The translations under genes were made by a program, and so were the position numbers. Below are positions 1 through 7,122 of a DNA stretch of 11,053 nucleotides, piece after piece; the first letter of the stretch is position 1; the number at the start of each line of letters is the position of its first letter. Source of the stretch: XYB1-FULL-44-23 sp964441445. GTDB taxonomy: Bacteria > Patescibacteriota > Microgenomatia > CAZETR01 > Amesbacteraceae. The stretch spans positions 1 to 11,053 of the forward strand of contig CAYTYO010000022.1 of assembly GCA_964441445.1 (NCBI GenBank), given 5' to 3'. The notes under the pieces were generated by a model. That model did not search any database and had not been told where the DNA came from. It saw only the letters and a program-made list of their open reading frames with translations.

Positions 1-1
1 T

Positions 2-2950
2 TGGATTAAGGGGTATTTGCAGACCTTCCTGGTTCACAACCGTCACCCCTTAAAGTTCCTTCGTCAGCACGGCAGGCATGCGCTTATTTTTCAGCTCATC
101 ATCGGTATGCGCATCTCTTTTATGATCATAAACCCACTTTTATGGGCTACCACCATCGCTTATTTTGCCGCCTATCGCTTTGTCGGTCCGGCTATCGAAT
201 CGGTTTACCCAGCCCCGGTTTTCTACATGGCTGCCTTTGCGGCCATCATCGGTAATTTTCTTTTCCTCTTCAACTACATGATCGGTTGTGCCAAAAAAGG
301 CCACTGGAATTTGATCAAGTACGCTTACCTGATGATCAGCCTGGCAGCAGTTAAGGCTTTTTATCAGTTACTGGTAAAACCGTATTATTGGGAAAAAACC
401 CTTCATGGCATTACCAAGAGCCAGGCTCAAAACAAATCTGTCCGTCTGGCCTTCAGCTTCCCGGATTTTTCTTGGGTCCGTTTTCCTAAGCCTTGGAAAA
501 TCCTCTCTTCTCAAGTCAGGTCTGCCGGCGTGTTGGTTATCGCCTCCATGCTTATCAACGTTATTAATTTTGTTTACACCTCGTATCTTAGCCACAGCCA
601 AGCCATTTCTCTTTCCCAATTCGGTCTCATCAGCCTAATCGGCAGCATTCTGACTATTTTTCAAATTCCTCAAAGTGCACTGAGTAAAACCGTCACCTAT
701 CGCAGCGGCTATCTCACTGGAAAGTACGATTTTTCGCCAGTTAACTTTTGGTCATATGTCAGGCGCAAGTCCTACATCATCTCAGCAATAATCCTATTTT
801 TCTGGCTGATCGTCACTCCTTTCCTTCCCCGGCTTTTTGGCTCTGATTCTATTTTTCCTTTTCTTCTCTTTTCTCCCATGCTGATCATCAGCACCTTGGG
901 TGCCGTAGATAGCGGCTTTTTAGGCGGGATAGGCAAGTTTGGTGTTTTAGCGGTTATGTACATGATCGAAGCCGTCTCAAAATTATTAATTACCGTAGTT
1001 CTAGTTAGCCTTGGCCTTACCCAGTTAGTGTATTTAGCCATTCCGCTTTCTGCTTTTGCCGCCCTCTGCATCGGCTGGCTGGTCATTAAACGCATTAAGA
1101 CATCGCCTCGCCCGGAAGTGGATACCACTTCTCTTCATTACTTCCCCAAGCGCTTCTTTAATAATTCCATCCTTTCCCGCCTCTCGGGTTTATCCTTCAT
1201 GAGTTTGGATATTATTCTTGCCAAGCTCTACCTCACCCCGGAACAGGCGGGGGAGTATGCCTTGATTTCTACTATTGGGAAAATGGTTTATTTTGCCGGC
1301 ACCACTTTCTCACAATTTATTGTTCCTTTGGTAAGCATCGAAGAAGGCGCAGGTCGGAATTCCAGTCGGCTTTTTTACCGTCTGTTAGCTATAACCGGTT
1401 TGGTGACTGCCGTCTCGGCTACTTTATTAGGCCTTTTAGGTCAATTCACTGCTCCGTTATTACTGGGTGAAAAGGCAATAGCCATTGCTTCCTATCTTCC
1501 CCTCTACACCTTTGCTGTTAGCTTCTTCACCATTGCCAGCGCTATAGTCTACTACCACCAAATTAAGAAACAGTACCTTTTTGGTTATGTGGCTTTCGTT
1601 TTAGGATTAGTCCAAGCCGTAGCCCTCTCGCGGGTCGACCAGGATTTAAACCTTTTCGTCGAAATAATGTTCGGCATTAGCTTCCTCTTCAACGCCACCG
1701 CCTTTATCCTTCATTTTTCCTACTCTCGCCTTTTAAGTCTGATAGGTCGGTTCTTTCGCTCCGGCAGCAAAGTTATTCCCGATGCAGAAAAACCTCTCCG
1801 GATCCTCATTTTCAATTGGCGAGACACCAAACACGTTTGGGCTGGTGGAGCCGAGGTATATGTCCATGAGTTGGCCAAGCGTTGGGTTAAAATGCGTCAC
1901 CAGGTAACCATTTTTTGCGGCAACGACAAAAAAAACTTACCTCATGAATACGTCGATGGGGTAGAAATATATCGCCGGGGTGGCTTCTTTATGGTCTATT
2001 TCTGGGCGCCGATTTATTATTTGTTTAAGTTTCGCTGCAAGAATGATGTCATTGTCGACTCCGAAAACGGTATCCCGCTCTTTACTCCGCTCTTTTCCCG
2101 GATACCCAAGCTGCTTTTAATTCATCACGTCCATCAAAACGTCTTCCGGGAACACTTGAAGTTTCCGCTTTCTCATCTCGCTATCTTTTTGGAAGGCAAG
2201 CTCATGCCCCTAGTTTATAGCAATCACCAGATCATCACCGTCTCTGCTTCTTCCAAGGCCGACATTCTCAACATGGGCTTATCCACTCCCGAGCGGATAA
2301 ATATCGTCAGCCCGGGTATTGACCTGTCGCATTTCCGGCCCGGAAAGAAAACTCCTTATCCGTCTTTCTTGTATTTAGGTCGTATTCGTCCCTATAAAAA
2401 TGTCGACATTGCAATCCGATCATTCCAGGAAGTGGTTAATCAATATCCTCGGGCCAAACTCTATATAGCCGGGTGGGGAGAAAACTTAAAAGAGCTTACG
2501 TATATTGCCGAGAAATTGAATCTCGAAAAGTCGGTAATCTTTTTAGGAAAGGTATCTGAAAAGGATAAATTGATCTTGCTTAAGCGTTCTTGGGTGATGC
2601 TTCAGCCGTCATCCTTTGAAGGCTGGGGAATAACCGTTATCGAAGCCAACGCCTGTGGTACTCCAGTAATAGCCTCTGATGTATCCGGGTTAAGGGATTC
2701 AGTAGTTGACGGGAAGACTGGCTTGCTTACGAAGCTTAAGGATATCAATCAGCTCTCCGGCTTAATCGCATCCTTAATTAAAAACTATTCATATAGAAAG
2801 GCTTTGTCTCAAAATGCCAAGGAATGGTCACGGGAATTCGGCTGGGATAAACAATCTGAATTATTCCTAAGTTTGATTGCCGAATTGGCTGCAGAAAAAC
2901 AAAATCGGATTATTTATGAAGCGCCCGCATATGAATTCAAAGACGCATAG
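2..2950 (+). CDS. Partial triple-fusion protein: GT2 synthase tail + Wzx/MVF-type flippase + GT4 glycosyltransferase
   Basis: The frame is open to the left edge, so the N-terminus is missing; 982 residues remain, numbered here from the codon at base 2. Residues 1-140 start at WIKGYLQT, the end of the QxxRW motif of processive GT2 synthases (XagB/BcsA-like). Membrane helices and the KGHWN and YYWEKT signatures typical of that tail follow. Residues 170-580 hold about a dozen hydrophobic segments in two halves, as in MVF/polysaccharide flippases; the second half begins near residue 388 (SRLSGLSFMSLD, then AGEYALIS). Residues 600-970 form a GT-B fold GT4 enzyme: GGAEVYVHELAKRW at 615-628, SPGID at 770-774, and the EX7E pair E873/E881 in FEGWGITVIEA. 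One chain would therefore polymerise or extend, translocate and glycosylate a glycan at the inner membrane. The TTG at base 17 lies inside the conserved GT2 motif and is not the start. The following gene overlaps its 3' end. Domain calls are firm; substrates are unknown. Confidence 0.9.
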   Translation, partial: WIKGYLQTFLVHNRHPLKFLRQHGRHALIFQLIIGMRISFMIINPLLWATTIAYFAAYRFVGPAIESVYPAPVFYMAAFAAIIGNFLFLFNYMIGCAKKGHWNLIKYAYLMISLAAVKAFYQLLVKPYYWEKTLHGITKSQAQNKSVRLAFSFPDFSWVRFPKPWKILSSQVRSAGVLVIASMLINVINFVYTSYLSHSQAISLSQFGLISLIGSILTIFQIPQSALSKTVTYRSGYLTGKYDFSPVNFWSYVRRKSYIISAIILFFWLIVTPFLPRLFGSDSIFPFLLFSPMLIISTLGAVDSGFLGGIGKFGVLAVMYMIEAVSKLLITVVLVSLGLTQLVYLAIPLSAFAALCIGWLVIKRIKTSPRPEVDTTSLHYFPKRFFNNSILSRLSGLSFMSLDIILAKLYLTPEQAGEYALISTIGKMVYFAGTTFSQFIVPLVSIEEGAGRNSSRLFYRLLAITGLVTAVSATLLGLLGQFTAPLLLGEKAIAIASYLPLYTFAVSFFTIASAIVYYHQIKKQYLFGYVAFVLGLVQAVALSRVDQDLNLFVEIMFGISFLFNATAFILHFSYSRLLSLIGRFFRSGSKVIPDAEKPLRILIFNWRDTKHVWAGGAEVYVHELAKRWVKMRHQVTIFCGNDKKNLPHEYVDGVEIYRRGGFFMVYFWAPIYYLFKFRCKNDVIVDSENGIPLFTPLFSRIPKLLLIHHVHQNVFREHLKFPLSHLAIFLEGKLMPLVYSNHQIITVSASSKADILNMGLSTPERINIVSPGIDLSHFRPGKKTPYPSFLYLGRIRPYKNVDIAIRSFQEVVNQYPRAKLYIAGWGENLKELTYIAEKLNLEKSVIFLGKVSEKDKLILLKRSWVMLQPSSFEGWGITVIEANACGTPVIASDVSGLRDSVVDGKTGLLTKLKDINQLSGLIASLIKNYSYRKALSQNAKEWSREFGWDKQSELFLSLIAELAAEKQNRIIYEAPAYEFKDA

Positions 2951-4337
2951 TAATCTCCTTCCTTTTCAAATAGCCGGTTATTCTTTCGTCAGGGAGCTGA
3001 ATACGAAAAAGCCCGAAAGAAAGTATTTATACGGTCTATATAGAAATAAAGATGGTAAGTTGGGTTTTGCTAAAATCTGGACCGGAACTCTTAAAAACTC
3101 AAATTATTACTGGTTAAAAAATGAAATCAGTTTTTACAAATGGTTTTCAAAGTTACCCGCTCCTCGGCTTCAATCTTCTAACCAAATCCGCCCACCCCAC
3201 TTTATTTCAGAAATAAACGATTCCGGCAGGCTGGTCTTGCTTACGGAATATATTTCTAATGGAAAACCGCTTCTTGATCTCCAGTCCGAAAAAAAGGCTC
3301 AAATTTATGCTCAAGCCTTAAATTTCATCTCCCGGCTGAATAACTTTTCTTCAGCTGAACACCCGCCTTTATTAAACCGGCCCAGCTACTACTGGTTATG
3401 TCTCCTCCCTGTGGTTTTTCTGAAATCACTTTTTAAATACACTTCAGCCTGGAGAACCCTTTTCAGGGGAGTTGTTTTTCTGCTTTTTCACCTTCGGACA
3501 TTTTTAGTTAGCGACAGAAAAGTTATTCACCGGGATTTAAGCGATTACAATATCGTTAAAAATAAAAGCGGTTATTGGATTTTAGATTTTCAACTCTGTT
3601 GCCTGTCCAATTCGGTCATAGATGAAGTGGTAATTAATTTAAAACACTTCAATGATCCCAAATTTATTAAATTTTTTAATAACCATACCTCCAACCAATA
3701 TAGTAATCGGTTTCGGACCTATGCCGTATATTTTTCTCTATATGACCTAGCACTTAATTCCAATAATAGTAGTCGAACATTAAAATTTATTCAGGAAAAC
3801 ACTAAAAACTTTTCACTTCAATTAATTGGACAGATGTTTATAGATTCCATTTATGGTTTAACCCATTTTACTAGAAGAAATATAGTTACGAAAAACTATG
3901 ACCCCTCTATCAAAAAGATCGGTACCGAATTGGTTAGCCAAATACGGAAGATTAACCCTAACTTAAAAGCTGATCTAGTGGGTTCAGTCGCCCTGGGAAT
4001 TGAGGGCCAAAACGACGTAGATATTTTAATCCAGCTTTCCTCAAATAAGTTTAAAGAAGCGGTTTCTGATCTTGTTAATAAATTTGGAAACCCGACCAAA
4101 AAAAGGAAAAAGTTTATTGAATGGAAGTTTCCCTATAAACAAGCTGAAGTTGAAATCAATTTAATGGACCCTGGTACAGGCTTATTCAAAGAAAGATATG
4201 AATCCTTCCTTTTACTAAAAAATAATAAGCACTTATTAGCTAAATATCGTCAATTTAAAAAACAGGCTTCGGGCTTACCGGAAAAAAAGTACTTATATGA
4301 AAAAGCCAATTTCTTTAATAATATTCTCGGCCGCTAA
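2916..4337 (+). CDS. Protein-kinase-like domain fused to a GrpB-like nucleotidyltransferase domain
   Basis: From ATG 2916 the protein has 473 residues. The N-terminal two thirds look like a kinase of the protein kinase/APH/Kdo-kinase superfamily: K53 in FAKIW, candidate helix-C glutamate E70, a hinge-like LLTEYI, the catalytic loop HRDLSDYN (H205, D207, N212) and the metal motif DFQ at 224-226 in place of DFG. A strongly hydrophobic stretch at about 158-197 precedes the catalytic loop and may touch the membrane. The C-terminal part (about 335-473) has a pol-beta-type nucleotidyltransferase signature: GS at 356-357, D367 and D369 in NDVDILI, and E413 in EVEIN as a candidate third acid. It ends with a YRQFK...YLYEKANFF pattern like GrpB/UPF0157 proteins. 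The target could be a sugar, a lipid or a protein. The start is uncertain: ATG 2931 (overlap 20 bases) is equally plausible, and TTG 2877 would need a 74-base overlap. None has a clear ribosome site. The gene looks more AT-rich than its neighbours. Confidence 0.8.
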   Translation: MKRPHMNSKTHSNLLPFQIAGYSFVRELNTKKPERKYLYGLYRNKDGKLGFAKIWTGTLKNSNYYWLKNEISFYKWFSKLPAPRLQSSNQIRPPHFISEINDSGRLVLLTEYISNGKPLLDLQSEKKAQIYAQALNFISRLNNFSSAEHPPLLNRPSYYWLCLLPVVFLKSLFKYTSAWRTLFRGVVFLLFHLRTFLVSDRKVIHRDLSDYNIVKNKSGYWILDFQLCCLSNSVIDEVVINLKHFNDPKFIKFFNNHTSNQYSNRFRTYAVYFSLYDLALNSNNSSRTLKFIQENTKNFSLQLIGQMFIDSIYGLTHFTRRNIVTKNYDPSIKKIGTELVSQIRKINPNLKADLVGSVALGIEGQNDVDILIQLSSNKFKEAVSDLVNKFGNPTKKRKKFIEWKFPYKQAEVEINLMDPGTGLFKERYESFLLLKNNKHLLAKYRQFKKQASGLPEKKYLYEKANFFNNILGR

Positions 4338-4342
4338 TCATT

Positions 4343-5239
4343 ATGAAATCTAAAACCGTTTCTATATGTATTCCGGCCCACAATGAAGCTAAGAACATTT
4401 TAAATCTTATCCAACAGTTGGCCCTCCAAAAAACGGACGGCTATGCGCTTAAGGAGATCATCGTAATTTGTGACGGTTGCACCGACAACACTTGTCAAAT
4501 AGCCAAAAACGCTCAGAAAAAATACCAAAACCTCCGCGTATTAGACGATCATGAACGCAAAGGTAAACCTGCCCGGCTTAATGAAGCTTTCAACCTGATT
4601 AATTCAGAAGTTGCCGTTGTGCTGGACGCCGATATTCTTTTAGCTTCATCAAGTGCCCTCGCCAGACTGGTTAAACCGCTTTTGAAAGACAACTTGTCTG
4701 GCTTTGTGAGTGGCAGAGCCGATCCGCTTTTTCCGCGTAATTATGTTCAGGAGATTGCATATGCCGGCGTTCAAATCTCTAATGATATCCGGGCTAAGGC
4801 GGGAAACTGTTTATTTTATTGTGAAGGGTCTATTCGTGCGTTTTCCAAAGATTTTTATAAGCAGTTGCGGTTCCCTGACATGTCAGCTGATGATGCTTAT
4901 CCGTATTTTGTCGCTAAAAGAATGGGTTACCAATTTAAATATGTTCCGCAGGCCAAAATTTATTACCGCCTTCCGTCTACCATTCGCGACTATCTTAGTC
5001 AGCAGCTTCGTTATCAGGCTGCGCCGGAAATATACAAATCAATTTTCGGCAAATCAAGTGTCCAATCAGAATGGTCGATTAAGTTTATTGATCGGTTATC
5101 AGCATTACCTCCAAACTTTATTAAAAGACCTTTTTCCACTCTCTCGTATTTATCTGTCTTTATTTATTTTAAGCTGCTCTATCTCATCAAAGGTCCCGAC
5201 ACTAGTTGCAGATGGGACATCCTTACCTCAACCAAATGA
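4343..5239 (+). CDS. GT2 family glycosyltransferase
   Basis: This 298-residue protein has a GT-A fold family 2 layout. It opens with SICIPAHNEAKNI (residues 7-19), the nucleotide-binding first strand. DGCTDNT at 44-50 contains the first conserved aspartate, and DAD at 95-97 is the metal-binding DXD motif. ADD at 182-184 is the likely catalytic-base region, and Q220-x-x-R223-Y224 matches QxxRW with tyrosine in the last place. It would transfer a sugar from a nucleotide donor in the cytoplasm. A hydrophobic stretch near 262-282 (LSYLSVFIYFKLLYL) could anchor it to the membrane; there is no multi-helix tail as in processive synthases. The ATG lies five bases after the previous stop and no Shine-Dalgarno motif is visible. 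Its TGA overlaps the ATG of the next gene. The family call is secure; donor and acceptor cannot be read from the sequence. Confidence 0.9.
   Translation: MKSKTVSICIPAHNEAKNILNLIQQLALQKTDGYALKEIIVICDGCTDNTCQIAKNAQKKYQNLRVLDDHERKGKPARLNEAFNLINSEVAVVLDADILLASSSALARLVKPLLKDNLSGFVSGRADPLFPRNYVQEIAYAGVQISNDIRAKAGNCLFYCEGSIRAFSKDFYKQLRFPDMSADDAYPYFVAKRMGYQFKYVPQAKIYYRLPSTIRDYLSQQLRYQAAPEIYKSIFGKSSVQSEWSIKFIDRLSALPPNFIKRPFSTLSYLSVFIYFKLLYLIKGPDTSCRWDILTSTK
5236..5239 (+). promoter_or_regulatory. ATGA stop/start overlap (translational coupling site)
   Basis: The ATG of the GT4 gene (5236-5238) and the TGA of the GT2 gene (5237-5239) share bases. No Shine-Dalgarno motif lies within about 15 bases upstream, so initiation probably depends on ribosomes finishing the upstream gene. 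This also shows that TGA is read as stop here. Confidence 0.75.
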
Positions 5240-6339
5240 AAAAGAAAATAATTTTTTCCAATTACGACGACCTGAAAAACCCCTACTACGGAGGGGGAGG
5301 GGCCAGAGCTATTCACGAAGTTGCTAAACGCCTAAAAGACGATTTCCAGATTCAGGTTATAACTTCCGGTTTTAAGGGCAGTAAAAATGAGGTAATTGAT
5401 GGGGTTGCGTATTCCCACATCGGTACAACCTTATTCGGGCCGCAATTTTCTCAATTAATTTTCCTTTTCTTATTACCCTTTTATATCCAAACTCAATCTT
5501 TTGACCTCTGGATAGAAAATTTTACCCCGCCGTTTGGTTCAGCCTTTTTAAATTTATTTACCCGTAAACCGGTAGTGGCCCTAATCCACATGCTTCCGGG
5601 TAAAGATATGGAAAGAAAATACCGCCTTCCGTTTTCCTTAATCCAAAATCTGGTTGTTAAAACCAGAAAGTTTTTTATCGTTCTTACCAATTCGTCAAAA
5701 CAGGAAATCAAAAGTATCAATGCTCAAACTAATTTGGCAGTTATCCCCAATGGGGTAACCATTCCTAAGTTAACTAAAAACGTTAAAAAGACTCACCTTT
5801 TGTTCATGGGTAGAACCGAATTTAATCAAAAAGGTCTGGACCTCCTGCTTGATACTTATAGTCGGCTTAAAAATCCCCGTCTGCCCGACCTGGTGATTGC
5901 CGGTTCAAGTACGGAAAAAGAGAAAGCATTGCTTGATGCAAAAATCGCCTCACTTGGACTGAATGACCGCGTAAAACAACTAGGTCGGGTGGTTGGCAAT
6001 TCCCGCGATCTGGCTTTTAGAAAAGCCGCCGTCTGTATCTGCCCGTCCCGGTTCGAGACCCAATCATTAGTTGCTTTGGAGGCCATGGCTTACGGAATTC
6101 CACTTGCCTGTTTTGATATTGCCGGCCTCAGGTGGATTCCTGCCTCATGCTGTCTTCGCGCAAAGCAGTTTAATGTATCCGAACTGGCAAGAAATATTGA
6201 TAAAATTCTTGCTTCTACCGCTTTGTGGTCCAAACTTTCCGTTAATGGCCGAAACTTTGCCCTCGCCCATTCCTGGGACAGATCAGCTCTACTTTATAAA
6301 AAATTTATCTATCAGGTATTGAACTATGAACATACTTAG
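5236..6339 (+). CDS. GT4 family glycosyltransferase
   Basis: The protein has 367 residues from ATG 5236. Two Rossmann-like halves are visible. The N-terminal half starts with a strand (KKKIIFSNYDD) and a glycine-rich acceptor-side loop, GGGGARAIHEVAKRL from residue 19. The C-terminal half carries PNGV at 171-174, MGRTEFNQKGLDLLL from 191, and the EX7E pair E274/E282 in RFETQSLVALEAMAYG, which contacts the nucleotide-sugar donor in GT4 enzymes. It is a retaining GT-B enzyme expected at the cytoplasmic membrane face. The start was chosen because its ATGA overlaps the stop of the preceding GT2 gene and the protein then begins at the first core strand. A longer version from base 5206 adds ten residues inside the neighbour without family similarity. 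It probably adds a sugar after the product of the preceding gene, but this order is inferred only from adjacency. Confidence 0.9.
   Translation: MKKKIIFSNYDDLKNPYYGGGGARAIHEVAKRLKDDFQIQVITSGFKGSKNEVIDGVAYSHIGTTLFGPQFSQLIFLFLLPFYIQTQSFDLWIENFTPPFGSAFLNLFTRKPVVALIHMLPGKDMERKYRLPFSLIQNLVVKTRKFFIVLTNSSKQEIKSINAQTNLAVIPNGVTIPKLTKNVKKTHLLFMGRTEFNQKGLDLLLDTYSRLKNPRLPDLVIAGSSTEKEKALLDAKIASLGLNDRVKQLGRVVGNSRDLAFRKAAVCICPSRFETQSLVALEAMAYGIPLACFDIAGLRWIPASCCLRAKQFNVSELARNIDKILASTALWSKLSVNGRNFALAHSWDRSALLYKKFIYQVLNYEHT
6314..6316 (+). promoter_or_regulatory. Weak Shine-Dalgarno-like AGG before the deacetylase start
   Basis: AGG sits nine bases upstream of ATG 6326, inside the end of the GT4 gene. It is short and could be chance, but it is the best match to an anti-Shine-Dalgarno pairing at any internal start in the window and it supports this ATG. 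Confidence 0.3.
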
Positions 6340-7117
6340 CTTATTGAAAAACCATACCGCTACCAAGCGTGCCGTTTTTATTTCCCCGCACCTTGATGAT
6401 GCTGCATTTTCGGCCGGAGGAATTTTAGCTTTTTTAAGTAAACTAAACCTCCCTGTTTTAGTTATCAATGTTTTTACGTCTCCAGGTAACGGTAACGGGG
6501 AAACCCTTTCCTCCCGTAAATTCCTCTCCCAGTGCAAAGATGCCGACCCCGTCAGACTATTTTCAAAACGATTAGCTGAAGATAGTCGCATATTTCTGAC
6601 GCTAAAAAACACTAAAGTAATCAACCTTGGGCTGGTTGATGCCTTGTGGAGATTATCAAAATCAGCCCACCCCTTGACCAGGTTTTTGGGCAAATTAGCC
6701 CCCGAATTTTTACGTGCTTACCCTACCTACAGGTGGCATATCTCTACAGGTAAAATCTCCCCGAACGATTCTCTTACTGTAGATGAGTTATTTCGGACTA
6801 TCAAAAAGCATGTCCGCCAGAAAGATTTAATTTTCTGTCCGTTAGGGATAGGTAAACACGTTGATCATCTTATCGTCAGGGACGCTTGTACTAAGTTACA
6901 AAATACCAAGGTCTACTGGGCTGATCATCCTTATCAACTCATCCACTCGGCTGATCAGGATTTTATTCATCGTCATCAACTCCAAAGGTTCGTATTTTCC
7001 CAATTTAAAAAGGCCAAAGGCTTATTAATAAAAGGTTATAAAACACAGGTAGAGCCAGTCTTTGGCACCACTGATCCTTTAATCGAACCGGATATACTTT
7101 ACTCACGCTCAAAATAA
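6326..7117 (+). CDS. PIG-L/LmbE-like N-acetylsugar deacetylase
   Basis: This 263-residue protein has the hallmark PHLDD motif at residues 21-25 after a hydrophobic strand (AVFIS). In the PIG-L family H22 and D25 bind zinc and D24 is the general base. The third zinc ligand is likely H181 in GKHVDH (176-181), which matches the family's HxDH element. The family removes acetyl groups from N-acetylglucosamine-type sugars, including lipid- or inositol-linked ones; no signal peptide is visible, so it should act in the cytoplasm. The length is normal for the family. The gene begins inside the end of the GT4 gene (14-base overlap). A weak AGG at 6314-6316, nine bases before the ATG, is the only hint of a ribosome site among the internal starts. 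In this setting it probably creates a free amine on a glycan precursor. The exact substrate is not determinable. Confidence 0.88.
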   Translation: MNILSLLKNHTATKRAVFISPHLDDAAFSAGGILAFLSKLNLPVLVINVFTSPGNGNGETLSSRKFLSQCKDADPVRLFSKRLAEDSRIFLTLKNTKVINLGLVDALWRLSKSAHPLTRFLGKLAPEFLRAYPTYRWHISTGKISPNDSLTVDELFRTIKKHVRQKDLIFCPLGIGKHVDHLIVRDACTKLQNTKVYWADHPYQLIHSADQDFIHRHQLQRFVFSQFKKAKGLLIKGYKTQVEPVFGTTDPLIEPDILYSRSK

Positions 7118-7122
7118 AACCT

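Noticed and set aside
17..19. TTG as the start of the first gene
   Set aside because: The codon is the leucine of the conserved WIKGYLQT block of GT2 synthases, and the frame is open to the left edge; the true start lies outside the window.
772..1128. 118-codon minus-strand ORF inside the flippase domain
   Set aside because: It is antisense to clear membrane segments and its translation has no family features; it is an expected shadow in a long gene.
2877..2915. TTG 2877 as the start of the kinase-NTase gene
   Set aside because: It would overlap the upstream gene by 74 bases with a rare start codon and no ribosome site; the added residues lie before the kinase fold.
5206..5235. ATG 5206 as the start of the GT4 gene
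   Set aside because: The ten extra residues do not fit the family; ATG 5236 begins right at the first core strand and forms a classic ATGA overlap.
4710..5327. 205-codon plus-strand ORF across the GT2/GT4 junction
   Set aside because: It is a shadow frame: the GT2 motifs ADD and QxxRY and the GT4 glycine loop are in the two real frames, and its own translation shows no recognisable domain.
6289..6693. 134-codon minus-strand ORF over the deacetylase gene
   Set aside because: It is antisense to the PHLDD-containing frame and has no recognisable domain.
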